Shown: positions 19,668 through 28,982 of the stretch, piece by piece | Position numbering within the stretch: the stretch's first letter is position 1 | Layout of the letters: each line of letters begins with the position of its first letter | DNA from: Nitrospira sp. | GTDB taxonomy: Bacteria > Nitrospirota > Nitrospiria > Nitrospirales > Nitrospiraceae | Length of the DNA stretch: 62,034 nt | NCBI GenBank assembly: GCA_015903945.1 | Contig: JABMDL010000017.1 | Span: 1 to 62,034, forward strand | Direction: 5' to 3' | Made by a program: the position numbers and the translations under genes | The notes under the pieces: generated by a model | Database searches by the model: none | Told to the model about the DNA's origin: nothing | Seen by the model: only the letters and a program-made list of their open reading frames with translations

Positions 19668-19916
19668 ATGCCAATTCGTGTGCTCATCCCCGGTGAAGAC
19701 GAGAGCGGAGTTCATGTGGGCGGTGTTCATAAGCGCCCACCGGTTCCGGACAACACGCTCAAGGCCGAGTGCCCGAAATTTATGGCGCACGGGCCTTGCG
19801 GGGGCGTTCGAAAAGGCGGATTCTGCGAAGTGTACCCGGAGATGACATGTCCGTGGGTGTCTCTGTATCTCGAATTGGAGAAAATCGGCCAGACCGAGTG
19901 GATGAAGCAGCTGTGA
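19668..19916 (+). CDS. Free-standing MTHFR C-terminal domain protein (MetV-like)
   Basis: The 82-residue protein contains CPKFMAHGPCGG and, shortly after, GFCEVYPEMTCPWV, the cysteine pattern of the zinc-binding or cluster-binding C-terminal domain linked to methylenetetrahydrofolate reductases (MetV-like/MTHFR_C). In acetogens such a protein is a separate subunit of MetF. Here the catalytic MetF gene is at 29.8-30.7 kb and lacks this tail. I chose the ATG at 19668; the in-frame upstream part (from 19620) has no ribosome site. It precedes queF in the same direction. Confidence 0.72.
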   Translation: MPIRVLIPGEDESGVHVGGVHKRPPVPDNTLKAECPKFMAHGPCGGVRKGGFCEVYPEMTCPWVSLYLELEKIGQTEWMKQL

Positions 19917-19920
19917 AGAC

Positions 19921-19988
19921 CGTGAAGCGTTGTTCGTGAAGCGTGAAACGTCCGGATCGAAACGAGATACGCTTCACGAGATACGAGG
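19921..19988. repeat. Dispersed CGTGAAGCG-rich repeat, copy 2
   Basis: Holds ACGCTTCACGAGATACGAG (19969-19987), the exact reverse complement of 14948-14966, and several CGTGAAGCG words. It occupies the spacer between the MTHFR-C-like gene and queF. Overlap with a possible N-terminal extension of queF argues against that longer start. Confidence 0.6.
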
Positions 19989-20026
19989 GACGCCATCAAC
20001 AAACATGGCCAAGTAAAGGGAGAACC

Positions 20027-20437
20027 GTGCCGCACAAGACAAAATCCACCAAGACCACACGACTCGGCTACAACGAAGACCATGCGAAGAGCGGGATCAC
20101 TGCGCCGCTGCCGGACATCGAGACATTTCCCAATCAGTATAAAGGCTACGAGATCACGATCGAGATTCCCGAGTATACAGCGATCTGCCCCAAGACCAAT
20201 CTGCCGGACTTCGGCACGATCACGCTGCACTACATGCCTGACAAAGAGTGCCTTGAGCTGAAATCGCTCAAGACGTACATCCACGCCTACCGCAACCTCG
20301 GCATCTTTTATGAAAATGCCGTCAATCGTATTTTGCAGGACGTGGTAACGGCTTGCCGTCCGGTCTGGGCCAGAGTCACCGGGACCTTTGCCGCCCGTGG
20401 TGGCTTACGCAGCGTCATCGAAGCCCGTTACCCGTAA
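20027..20437 (+). CDS. queF: NADPH-dependent 7-cyano-7-deazaguanine reductase
   Basis: The 136-residue protein reduces preQ0 to preQ1 in queuosine synthesis. It shows the unimodular QueF signature: nucleophile Cys54 in AICPKTNLPDFGTI, followed by the family motif ELKSLK (77-82) and the C-terminal VTGTFAARGG. Start GTG at 20027 is chosen because AAAGGGAGAACC precedes it and because an upstream ATG (19943) would run through a repeat. No other queuosine gene is in the window. Confidence 0.93.
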   Translation: MPHKTKSTKTTRLGYNEDHAKSGITAPLPDIETFPNQYKGYEITIEIPEYTAICPKTNLPDFGTITLHYMPDKECLELKSLKTYIHAYRNLGIFYENAVNRILQDVVTACRPVWARVTGTFAARGGLRSVIEARYP

Positions 20438-20541
20438 TTCTTTCGACCGAATCAACTTTATCCACCTGGCAAACTGATAATTTGTCCCCTTCTCGCCTTC
20501 GCCAAGCCAGCGTGAAGGCTCTCTTCCTTTATACAGCTTAG

Positions 20542-21720
20542 GGGAAGGTCTGATTTATTCCCCGTTGGTGATGTGCTATGAGGCAGGCTGCACTGAACGG
20601 GAGACGCGCGCATGCACCAACAGACCTTTGCGGCAGTCACCTTCGAGCAGTATCGCAAGCCGACTCGCCGCGAGCAGTTCCTCAACGAGATAACCCGTGT
20701 CGTGCCGTGGGCGGAATTGGTGGCGGTCATCGAGCCGGTGTATCCCAAGGCCGAGGGGCCGGGCCGTCCGCCGGTGGGGATCGAACGGATGCTGCGGCTG
20801 CATTGCCTGCAACAATGGTTCAATCTGTCGGATCCGGCTGTGGAGGAAGTGTTGTACGACTCACGGGCCATGCAGCAGTTCGTGGACCTTGATCTGGGCC
20901 GCGAGCCGGTTCCCGATGAGACCACGATCTGCAAGTTCCGTCATCTGTTGGAGGCGCATCAGATAGGCGCACAGCTTTTTGCACGGATAGGGGCGCATCT
21001 GGCGGCGCACGGGCTGAAGGTCAGCCACGGGACCCTCGTGGATGCCACCATCATCAGTGCCCCCAGTTCGACGAAGAATCGCACGAAGGAGCGGGATCCG
21101 GAGATGCATCAGACGAAGAAGGGGAATCAGTGGTACTTCGGCATGAAGGCGCATATTGGGGTGGACAGCCAGACGAAGCTGGCTCACTCAGTGGCCGCGA
21201 CGGCAGCGCATGTGCATGACAGCCAGGTGTTACCGGAGGTGCGGCATAGACAAGAGACGCGAGTGTGGGGCGATGCCGCGTCTAGCGGGCACCGTGCCGT
21301 GATTCAGCGCCACGCGCCCAGGGCCAAGAGCTTCCTGCAGACCAACGCCCATCGCCATCGGCCGCTGAGTGAAATCGAGCGGGCTCGGAACCGCGCGAAG
21401 CCGAAAGTCCGGGCGAAGGTCGAACCTGCGTTCTTGGTGATCAAGCGGATCTTCGGGTAGGCTACGGTTCGGTACCGAGGACTCGCGAAGAATACCCACT
21501 GGCTGTATATCAATTGTGGCTTGGCAAATTTGTATGGGGCACGCCGACGACTCTTGGCGGGGACCTAGGGGGCGTGTGTCCGGGAATGGGCCGTGAGCGA
21601 TCAGACGGTGGGTAGATCCCACAACAAGGCTCTCGGACCAGCGGAGGCTCATGGAATTGGCCCTGGGGACCAGCCCAGGAACAGATTGTCGAATGAAACC
21701 GTGAATAAATCAGACCTTCC
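20542..21720 (+). mobile_element. IS5-family insertion sequence
   Basis: Terminal inverted repeats of 18 bp match exactly: GGAAGGTCTGATTTATTC (20543-20560) and its complement at 21703-21720. TTAG is found on both sides (20538-20541 and 21721-21724), fitting the YTAR 4-bp target duplication of IS5 elements, with a 1-bp ambiguity at the left end. It carries one transposase gene, interrupted by a stop. It lies between queF and the cytochrome-porin operon. Confidence 0.88.
20612..21568 (+). pseudogene. IS5-family transposase with in-frame amber codon
   Basis: Reading from 20612 gives an IS5 DDE transposase: N-terminal DUF772-like region, first Asp in GTLVDATIIS, second in VWGDAASSG, and Glu in KVRAKVEPAF. 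A TAG at 21458-21460 stops it directly after VIKRIFG. The same frame then continues ATVRYRGLAKNTHWLY to 21568, exactly the expected C-terminal family sequence. One nonsense base change therefore truncates the last 36 codons. The catalytic residues are upstream of the stop, so partial activity is possible but the family C-terminus is lost. Sequencing error is an alternative. Confidence 0.85.
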
Positions 21721-22203
21721 TTAGATTTACGGAATGCCTCCTCCTGGTGGCTTCACTCTCCTAATCCTCTCCCTCTCTAACAGGATGCAAAAAAAGTCTA
21801 CCAGCGGCGTTTCCTGCCTTCGCCGATGCCTTTGTGCAGGCATGTCTGGTCGCTCAAAGGCTCACCTTACGGCGCGGGGTACGATTCGCCTCTTCGCTCG
21901 CTGCAGCCTTGCCAGTGGAACGGGGCGTCTCGGCGCACTGGGGCGGGCGAGTAGGAATAGCGGCCATTTTAAGCATCCTGGTGGCTACTTGATGTCACCC
22001 CAAAAATCGAGACCTGTGCAAGCTTCAGGAGCCAGCAGGAGTTTTCCTGCAACCTGCTAAGACATGGGCAAAGCATCTGTCGATCAAGTTACTCCATAAA
22101 CCTACCGAAGAAGACATCGAATGTTCAGGCGGACAAATAAGCGTCGGCCTGGCTTCATTCGGCGATCCGCTACAGCCACATTACGAAAAACCCCCGGTTA
22201 GAG
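21569..22203. other. Gene-free stretch with IS end, palindromic repeat and operon promoter
   Basis: This 635-bp stretch contains the right IS terminus, the 200-bp palindromic element described separately, and about 140 bp just before the cytochrome-porin gene that should hold its promoter. I saw no convincing -35/-10 or -24/-12 pair there. Several plus-strand open frames exist but look non-coding. Confidence 0.5.
21781..21980. repeat. ~200-bp palindromic intergenic element
   Basis: Ends CAGGATGC (21781-21788) and GCATCCTG (21973-21980) are exact complements, each followed inward by an A/T run. The interior contains GGTCGCTCAAAGGCTCA and TTCGCTCGCTGCAGCCTTG, features I associate with long GC-rich hairpins common in Nitrospira intergenic DNA (memory, not checked). 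Arms have drifted, so this is probably an old copy. Confidence 0.5.
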
Positions 22204-23577
22204 ATGCGGTTCACATCGCCATATCTTTTGGTCTCCTGCATTGGAATCCTGCTAGAACTTGTGGGCACCGGTTTGGTTTTTGTCCCGACCGCACAAGCCA
22301 TACCAGCGTTTTCACGAAAATACGAAATCAATTGCACGGTGTGCCATACGGCCCCTCCAAGACTGAATACGTTCGGGGAACGGTTCCTCGAAAACGGCTA
22401 CCAACTTCCAGGCACTGAAGACGGGGGAATTACCGCAAAGAAAAACCTTGGTGACCTCAATCTCGATGACGTGACGAATTACATCGGCGTCCGACTGCGG
22501 GGCAATGTCTTACGGCACTACACCTTCGAACAACAGAACCCGCCCGTGGCCGAATCTGGTGTAGTCCAAAACAAAGCCGTGTTCGGCTTTCCGGAAGTGT
22601 TCAGCTTGTTTACAGCTGGAACATTAGCAAAAAATATCGGCTTCTTTGCTGAACTCGAATCCCATCACGAAGAGGACGCGATAGGGATCGAACGAGCGTT
22701 TCTCACCTTCAATAATATTCTCGGAAAGGACATCGCACATGTTCGAGTCGGGAAGTTCGATCCATCGGCAACATCTTCATTCTCCACGCTGAGGCAACAG
22801 CTCGAGTTTATCGGCGAAAGTGTCAACGCGACGACTTCATTAGTTCAACGTGCCGGACTATTCCCGCTAGCGATCGCGGCAAAATTCTACGGATTGCGTG
22901 ACCGGTCCGGAACCGATATCTCCCCCTATGCACCCTCCCTCTATAATGCGGTCGCTGAAACAGGAGTCGAAGTGCGTGGACGTCCTTTCGGCGATTGGTT
23001 CATGTACCAGCTCGGAATGCTGAACGGCTCACACGAACGATTCGGTGATTTGAACAAAGGCAAGGATGTGTATGGAGCTATCCGCTTCGACTATGCCTGG
23101 TTCGCTAACCTCTCAGCAAGTCTGTCCGGATTCGCCTATCTCGGAAACAGCAATGCCACTATTTTCGACGGCTCGAACAATGTCGATGTGAATTGGCACC
23201 GCTACGGCATCGCTGCCCACCTCCGATACAAGATGATGGATCTCTACGGCATGTTCACTCTGGATCAGATCAACCAGGTGCCATCGACGATGGTGGCCAA
23301 TTTCGACAGAACTGCCAGCGGACTGACAATCGCAGCGGATGCCTATGTCACCGATCGAACATTGGTCTCTGTTCGATATGACAGCATGGACGCGGGCGGG
23401 GACCGGACGCAGCGTGTATCCCAAAGTTTCGTCGGCCTACAAGTCAAGCAATACGTGCGGACCAATGTGGCCATCTATGCTCGGAACGACTTCAACGTTC
23501 GCAACCCAGAAGACGGCAACGCAGCAGCCCGTAACCTGCGTAACGCCTTCTTCGTGGGAATCGATGTGGCCTACTAG
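22204..23577 (+). CDS. Cyc2-like outer-membrane cytochrome-porin
   Basis: The 457-residue protein has a signal peptide (cleavage likely after AQA, residue 32). A single haem motif follows at once: Cys44, Cys47, His48 (CTVCH), in the context IPAFSRKYEIN...PPRLNTFGERFLENGY. That arrangement, aromatic-Arg before the haem and P-x-L-x-x-FG-x-x-F-x-x-x-GY after it, is the signature I know from Cyc2 fused cytochrome-porins that oxidise Fe(II) at the cell surface. The remaining ~390 residues alternate polar and aromatic residues in beta-strand-like segments and end in an aromatic residue (VAY), as outer-membrane barrels do. It heads a four-gene operon with other redox proteins. Role in iron or other extracellular electron uptake is inference; a generic haem-tagged porin is the alternative. 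Confidence 0.75.
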   Translation: MRFTSPYLLVSCIGILLELVGTGLVFVPTAQAIPAFSRKYEINCTVCHTAPPRLNTFGERFLENGYQLPGTEDGGITAKKNLGDLNLDDVTNYIGVRLRGNVLRHYTFEQQNPPVAESGVVQNKAVFGFPEVFSLFTAGTLAKNIGFFAELESHHEEDAIGIERAFLTFNNILGKDIAHVRVGKFDPSATSSFSTLRQQLEFIGESVNATTSLVQRAGLFPLAIAAKFYGLRDRSGTDISPYAPSLYNAVAETGVEVRGRPFGDWFMYQLGMLNGSHERFGDLNKGKDVYGAIRFDYAWFANLSASLSGFAYLGNSNATIFDGSNNVDVNWHRYGIAAHLRYKMMDLYGMFTLDQINQVPSTMVANFDRTASGLTIAADAYVTDRTLVSVRYDSMDAGGDRTQRVSQSFVGLQVKQYVRTNVAIYARNDFNVRNPEDGNAAARNLRNAFFVGIDVAY

Positions 23578-23598
23578 AAGGGAACCAAGAGGACGGTT

Positions 23599-24384
23599 AT
23601 GCGTTCGAAATTCGTCATCACATTCGTGATCCTTCTAGCAGCGGGATCGTACAGCCCAATGGCGGAAGCCCTTCAACCCGAGGATAATCGGCAGACCCGC
23701 GAAAACGGCCGCCGGATCTATGAACGCGCCTGTCTATGGTGTCACGGGGCAGAGGGCAAGGGGGATGGGCCGTCCGGCTGGTTGATCGGCCGCTATTCAG
23801 CTCCTCGTCCGCGCGATTTCACACGGGAAAGCTACAAGCTTCGTAGCACACCTTCTGGAGAACTCCCCACGGACCAAGACCTGTACCAGATCGTGACACG
23901 CGGCATTCCCGGAGTTATGCCACCCTTCAGTGGACTGACTGACACCGAACGTTGGGAGGTGCTCTCATACGTCAAATCCCTGAACCCATTGTTCGCGGCT
24001 GCTGTCGGGGACCGATCACCTCATTCCATCACGTTTCCAGTCCCATCCTATCCCGACCGAGAAGCCGCTATCAACCGTGGTCGAGTTTTCTATTCCAGAT
24101 ATGGATGCCAAGCCTGCCACGGGGACGACGGAACCGGCAATGGCCCTGAATCCGAAGCAGGAAATCTGCGGGACGGACAAGGACTCCGTATCGTTCCGAG
24201 AGATCTTACCGACCGTCGCTCGCTGAAAAACGGCTCGGCTCCGCTCGACCTCTACCGGAGCATTATGACGGGGCTCGACGGAACGCCCATGCCGTCCTAT
24301 GTGGACCAGTTCGCCGGGCGCGAACAGGATGTATGGGACTTAGTGTTGTACCTGCGTTCGCTGTCAGGTGACTCGGCCCCATAA
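23599..24384 (+). CDS. Periplasmic dihaem cytochrome c
   Basis: The 261-residue protein has a signal peptide (cleavage near MAEA-LQ) and two class I cytochrome c domains. The first has CLWCH (45-49) with candidate axial Met107 in GVMPPF; the second has CQACH (170-174) with Met231 in TPMPSY. Such proteins shuttle electrons in the periplasm. It starts 21 bp after the cytochrome-porin gene (ribosome site GGAACCAAGAGGACGGTT), so the two are almost certainly co-transcribed, and it is the natural first electron acceptor of the porin haem. Confidence 0.88.
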   Translation: MRSKFVITFVILLAAGSYSPMAEALQPEDNRQTRENGRRIYERACLWCHGAEGKGDGPSGWLIGRYSAPRPRDFTRESYKLRSTPSGELPTDQDLYQIVTRGIPGVMPPFSGLTDTERWEVLSYVKSLNPLFAAAVGDRSPHSITFPVPSYPDREAAINRGRVFYSRYGCQACHGDDGTGNGPESEAGNLRDGQGLRIVPRDLTDRRSLKNGSAPLDLYRSIMTGLDGTPMPSYVDQFAGREQDVWDLVLYLRSLSGDSAP

Positions 24385-24450
24385 GGCAAGACTCCTCAAG
24401 CGAGAGGGTATGAAACACCGCTTCATCACGAGGGCAAGACAGGAGGCGCA

Positions 24451-25173
24451 ATGACCCGACGGCTGACCATCTTCGCACTCGTCTCAACGTTCTTGACCAG
24501 CAGCAGCCCGATACTGGCAGAACCAACTGCAGGCCTTCTCGTCGGGAAAGTGCTTTACGCTGACGCGACTCCTCCGGCGGAACGGCTCGACGTGACGCGG
24601 GACGCAGTGTTTTGTGGAGCACAGATACATATACAGCGAGTCTCCGTGAACTCAACAAACCGTGGACTAGAAGGTGCGGTCGTCAGTGTGGAGATCGCCT
24701 CAGACAGTGAGCCAGACGATTACAGGAAGAGCGCCGTCATCACAAATCGTGGGTGCGCATTCCATCCTCGTGTGCTGTTAACGAGAGTGGGGCAATCGAT
24801 CGAGATCCGCAACGACGACCCTGTGATGCATAATACCCATATCACTCGCGAAACTCAGACCATGGTGAACGTCGCGCTTGTGCCACAAGGGCGTCCGATC
24901 GAGAAACCGGTCAAGAAGCCAGGCACCTACGCTGTCAAGTGCGATGCCCACAAGTTCATGACCGCCCATCTCATTGCCTTCCCGCACGCCTTCTTCGCCG
25001 TAACAGACGATTCCGGCGTTTTTCGCATTTCCGGCCTCCCGCCGGGCGATCATTGGGTCACGGTCTGGCATGAATCGTTGGGCGCCAAGCGAGAACGAAT
25101 TACGATCCCGCCTCGCGGAGAGGCGGTCACGACCATCGAGTACACCTCGCATGATCTCGCCCCGACGAAATAG
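24451..25173 (+). CDS. Exported cupredoxin-like protein with C-terminal carboxypeptidase-regulatory-like domain
   Basis: The 240-residue protein has a signal peptide ending near ILA-EP. The middle part resembles a plastocyanin/MauL-type cupredoxin: ligand candidates are His in VMHNTH and the CDAHKFM group (Cys-x2-His-x2-Met) typical of type-1 copper sites. The C-terminal segment, [23 protein letters not shown], is a beta-sandwich of the carboxypeptidase regulatory-like type. GGAGG lies upstream of the ATG. As the third gene of the operon it may carry electrons beside the dihaem cytochrome, or have a copper-related binding role. Confidence 0.78.
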   Translation: MTRRLTIFALVSTFLTSSSPILAEPTAGLLVGKVLYADATPPAERLDVTRDAVFCGAQIHIQRVSVNSTNRGLEGAVVSVEIASDSEPDDYRKSAVITNRGCAFHPRVLLTRVGQSIEIRNDDPVMHNTHITRETQTMVNVALVPQGRPIEKPVKKPGTYAVKCDAHKFMTAHLIAFPHAFFAVTDDSGVFRISGLPPGDHWVTVWHESLGAKRERITIPPRGEAVTTIEYTSHDLAPTK

Positions 25174-25177
25174 CAGG

Positions 25178-28060
25178 ATGCTATACACCACCCTACGCAA
25201 TCGCTGGAGAAGCGACGTTCGGCTGCGTCTCAGCGTCATCATTACAGTATCTTGCTTGGCGTTCGTTACGATGCTCTCCATAATCCGGTTGCTCGAGTTG
25301 CGCCAACAGATTGAAGATGTCTCCCAGTCACGTGCGCTGGCGATCAGCCGCACCTTCGCCATGATGGGAGCCGCAGCGGTCCTCGACAATCTCTTTAGAA
25401 TTCAAGAAGCTCTTACCCGCTATGCCGACGACCCGGACATTATCTCAATCGACATCTTCGATCCCGACGAAATGGTAGTCGCCTCTACAAATCCCCAGCG
25501 TATCGGCACCAGACTCTCGAATTCAGACCACACTCATACGATCACCGTCATGCACGAAGTGATCGAACACGGCCCGATGACCGACTCCATCCCCTCCTTG
25601 ATCGTCATTGAACCATTACGAAACCAAGAAGATATCGCGGCATGGGTTCGCATCCAGTTTTCCCTCGTTTCGACGAATCGCCAGTTTTCCGATATGGCCA
25701 GAGGAGTTGTGTTGATCGCGCCTATACTCGTTGTCGTGGGGATTTTGATCGGGTTGCTTGTGATACGTAGAATTACCTCAATCTTTCGCGAAGTGACAAC
25801 CGAGCTGCAACACACGCTGGATGCACTCGACACGATGTCGCCTTCCCCTACGAGCGGCCGGTCTGGTCCGGAGGAAACTCGTCCGCCGGCACAATCTGAA
25901 CCCTATGGCGAATTGGAACAGATGGTGGCGCTCATGCGTCACACGGCGCATTTGGTCGCGATACAAGGGCAATCATTGCACCAGCTCACAACCGGGCTGG
26001 AACAAACAGTCGCTTCGCGCACAGAAGATCTTCATGCGACCATGGACCAGCTCCAGTCAGCCAAAGAGGCAGCAGAAGCCGCCAACAGAGCTAAGTCTCA
26101 ATTTCTCGCGAACATGAGCCATGAAATTCGCACACCGATGAACGGCGTTCTCGGCATGACGGAACTCCTCCTCACGACCCAACTGAACGAGCGGCAACGG
26201 CATATGGTGGACACGGTTCACCGATCGGGCACCGCCCTCCTGGACATCATCAACGACATTCTGGATTTTTCCAAGATCGAGGCCGGTAAGCTTGAGCTCG
26301 AACAGGTCCCGTTCGGCCTCCGGCAGACCATCGAAGAAGCCGTGGAGCTTTTTTCCGAACCGGCAAGCAAAAAGGGGGTGGAGTTGACCTGTTTCGTTCC
26401 GGAAGAGACACCCGATGCCGTGATCGGCGATCCGGTACGACTCAGACAGGTGCTCTTGAATCTCTTAGGCAATGCCGTGAAGTTCACCGCACATGGGGAG
26501 ATCTCGCTGTGGGTGCACTGTCTATCCACAGAAGCTGGTCGAGTGAGGCTGAAATGTGAAGTGAAGGACACCGGTATCGGGATCTCCGAAGAAGCCCAGC
26601 AACGGATTTTTTCCGCATTTTCGCAGGCCGACGGCTCGACCACCAGGCGGTTCGGCGGCACGGGCCTCGGGTTGGCCATCGTGAAACAACTGGTGCGCTT
26701 GATGGGAGGTGAGGTGGGTATCAAGAGCGTGCCTGGCCAAGGCTCCACGTTCTGGTTCACCTTGGAGCTGGGATACAACCCGAAGCAGAAGTCAGCGGAA
26801 GCCACACCAACGCGATCGCTGACAGGCACGAGGGTTCTTATCGTGGACGATAACGCGACGAATCGTCTTATCCTCGAAACCCAGTTGCAAGCCTGGGAGG
26901 CCGACACCATCAGCGCCGACAGCGGGGCGGCCGCCTTGGATCGGCTGAAACAGGCCGTGACCGACGGGAAACCCGTCGACCTGGCCATCCTCGACATTCA
27001 CATGCCGGATATGGACGGCATCACCCTCTCCCGCGCCATCAAGGACGACCCCGCACTTCAATCCATTTCTCTCCTTGCGCTCAGTTCGGTCGAAGAGGAC
27101 TCATCTTCCAGCCAGACGGAATCATCGACCTTTTTCGCCTGGCTCCGGAAACCGGCCAGACAGTCGATGCTTCGGGACTGTTTACTGCGACAACGATATG
27201 CCTCGGCAGAACCCGATCCAATCACTGCGTGCGCACCCCCAACACCCACAGTCTGCAACAGGCGAATCCTCCTGACCGAGGACAACCCGGTCAACCGTGA
27301 AGTGGCGTTGGCGATGCTGGAATTCTTGGGCTGCCGTGTCGACCTGGCGGAGAATGGCCAGCAAGCGGTTGAGGCCGTCTCGAAGCAGCATTACGATCTC
27401 GTGCTCATGGATTGCCAGATGCCGGTTCTGGACGGGTTTGCCGCAACCGCTGCGATTCGACGCGATGAAACCCGGACCAATACAGGCCGGCGAGTCCCCA
27501 TCATCGCCTTGACGGCGAATGCCATGGAAGGTGATCGGGAACAATGCTTGGCGGCCGGGATGGACGACCATCTTTCCAAACCGTTTTCGCAGGAAGGTTT
27601 GTCCGCCATTATCCGCCGGTGGATTGCAACGAAGACAACCGACCCTCTGCCCGGTCTTCAGGCATTCGATGAACAGATCGCCCCGACAACTCCGTTGGGC
27701 ATTCCCGTCATCGATGAGTCCGTATGGACTAACCTATTGTCCATGGAGCGATCAGACCGCGCACATGCCATGAAGCAGATTCTCTCGCTCTATCTCTCGG
27801 ATTCCAGGCAGTTGATTGAGAGGATACGTGAGGCGATCCAAGGCGGAGATGTGGCAGCACTAAACGCGAGCGCCCATCAGTTGAAATCTTCGAGCGCCCA
27901 AGTGGGGGCACTCGCCGCTAGCTTTCACGCTGCAGAAATCGAGCGCCTCGCGCAGGAGCAGCGGCTGGATGCCGCCGCTAATCTGCTGCACCCGCTCGAA
28001 GAAAGCATCCAGCTGACCTGTCGGGTTGTCGAAGACAAGTTTCGCCCGCAAGCCGCATAA
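25178..28060 (+). CDS. Hybrid sensor histidine kinase with two receivers and Hpt domain
   Basis: The 960-residue protein has TM segments at about 16-37 and 176-196 enclosing a ~140-residue periplasmic sensor region without a recognised domain. HAMP-like/coiled sequence leads to HisKA (His315 in NMSHEIRTP) and an HATPase domain ([12 protein letters not shown] near 495). Two receivers follow (Asp606 in [12 protein letters not shown]; Asp744 in [11 protein letters not shown]), then an Hpt domain (His899 in HQLKSSSA). This is the BarA-type layout. The ATG at 25178 is 4 bp after the cupredoxin stop, so it is translationally coupled to the electron-transfer genes. The first receiver lacks the usual C-terminal end motif spacing and may be degenerate. 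No output regulator is adjacent. Confidence 0.92.
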   Translation: MLYTTLRNRWRSDVRLRLSVIITVSCLAFVTMLSIIRLLELRQQIEDVSQSRALAISRTFAMMGAAAVLDNLFRIQEALTRYADDPDIISIDIFDPDEMVVASTNPQRIGTRLSNSDHTHTITVMHEVIEHGPMTDSIPSLIVIEPLRNQEDIAAWVRIQFSLVSTNRQFSDMARGVVLIAPILVVVGILIGLLVIRRITSIFREVTTELQHTLDALDTMSPSPTSGRSGPEETRPPAQSEPYGELEQMVALMRHTAHLVAIQGQSLHQLTTGLEQTVASRTEDLHATMDQLQSAKEAAEAANRAKSQFLANMSHEIRTPMNGVLGMTELLLTTQLNERQRHMVDTVHRSGTALLDIINDILDFSKIEAGKLELEQVPFGLRQTIEEAVELFSEPASKKGVELTCFVPEETPDAVIGDPVRLRQVLLNLLGNAVKFTAHGEISLWVHCLSTEAGRVRLKCEVKDTGIGISEEAQQRIFSAFSQADGSTTRRFGGTGLGLAIVKQLVRLMGGEVGIKSVPGQGSTFWFTLELGYNPKQKSAEATPTRSLTGTRVLIVDDNATNRLILETQLQAWEADTISADSGAAALDRLKQAVTDGKPVDLAILDIHMPDMDGITLSRAIKDDPALQSISLLALSSVEEDSSSSQTESSTFFAWLRKPARQSMLRDCLLRQRYASAEPDPITACAPPTPTVCNRRILLTEDNPVNREVALAMLEFLGCRVDLAENGQQAVEAVSKQHYDLVLMDCQMPVLDGFAATAAIRRDETRTNTGRRVPIIALTANAMEGDREQCLAAGMDDHLSKPFSQEGLSAIIRRWIATKTTDPLPGLQAFDEQIAPTTPLGIPVIDESVWTNLLSMERSDRAHAMKQILSLYLSDSRQLIERIREAIQGGDVAALNASAHQLKSSSAQVGALAASFHAAEIERLAQEQRLDAAANLLHPLEESIQLTCRVVEDKFRPQAA

Positions 28061-28151
28061 CGCCTTGCAACCGAGCAAATAGCCCCTGTGTCGGAAGCAA
28101 TGACACGACTGTTGCACGAGATCAAAGACCAGGGTACTCTCACCAAGTACC

Positions 28152-28955
28152 ATGGCCACCTACGCGATCGGCGATGTGCAGGGCTGCTACGATGCCTTGC
28201 AACGCCTTCTCCAACAGATACACTTTGACCCCAAATCCGATCAGCTCTGGCTCGTCGGCGATCTCGTTAACCGAGGCCCCGACTCACTAGGTACCTTGCG
28301 GTTTATCAAGAGTCTTGGCGCTACAGCCTATCCCATCCTCGGCAATCACGACCTCTTCCTGCTAGCCGCCGCAGAAGGCATCGTCTCGCTCCGGCCCAAA
28401 GACACGATTCAGGATGTCCTCACTGCGGACGATCGCGCGGACCTGATCGAATGGCTGAGGCACATCCCACTCCATCACCGTAACAGACCGTTCTTGATGG
28501 TCCATGCCGGACTGCTCCCTCAATGGACGGCCGATGAAACGGTAGGATACGCACGGGAAGTCGAAACAATGTTGTCCGGATCAGACTATCGAACGTTTCT
28601 TCAGCAACTGTTTCACGGTCCGACAACGCCGTGGAGCCCCTCGCTGAATCGGATGGAGCGCCTGACAAGCATCGCACGCGTATTGACCAGAATCAGAACC
28701 TGCACACAGTCCGGTGAACTCTCGAGTTTTTCCGGACCGCCTGAAAACTCCCCAGCAGGGCACATGCCCTGGTTTCGCACCCCTGACCGCCGCAGCGCCG
28801 ACGCAATCATCATTACCGGCCATTGGGCCGCGCTCGGACTCCAGCTTGAGGACAACCATTTCGCCATCGACAGCGGCTGCGTGTGGGGGAGACAGCTGAC
28901 TGCGGTGCGGCTGGAAGATCGGGCCGTGTTTCAGGTCGAGTATTCGGAAAGTTGA
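28152..28955 (+). CDS. apaH: Symmetrical bis(5'-nucleosyl)-tetraphosphatase
   Basis: The 267-residue metallophosphoesterase hydrolyses Ap4A to two ADP. Motifs IGDVQGCYDAL, GDLVNRGPDS and ILGNHDLFLL carry the metal ligands of the ApaH family. Length fits the ApaH type rather than the shorter PrpE type. It lies 91 bp after the hybrid kinase in the same direction and could be read through from that operon, though no functional link is evident. Confidence 0.95.
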   Translation: MATYAIGDVQGCYDALQRLLQQIHFDPKSDQLWLVGDLVNRGPDSLGTLRFIKSLGATAYPILGNHDLFLLAAAEGIVSLRPKDTIQDVLTADDRADLIEWLRHIPLHHRNRPFLMVHAGLLPQWTADETVGYAREVETMLSGSDYRTFLQQLFHGPTTPWSPSLNRMERLTSIARVLTRIRTCTQSGELSSFSGPPENSPAGHMPWFRTPDRRSADAIIITGHWAALGLQLEDNHFAIDSGCVWGRQLTAVRLEDRAVFQVEYSES

Positions 28956-28982
28956 ACTGGCGGGAGACGGTGCCGACGGCTC

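Noticed and set aside
22061..22203. Sigma-54 promoter for the cytochrome-porin operon
   Set aside because: The best GGC...GC pair (near 22150) lacks the GGCAC and TTGC boxes.
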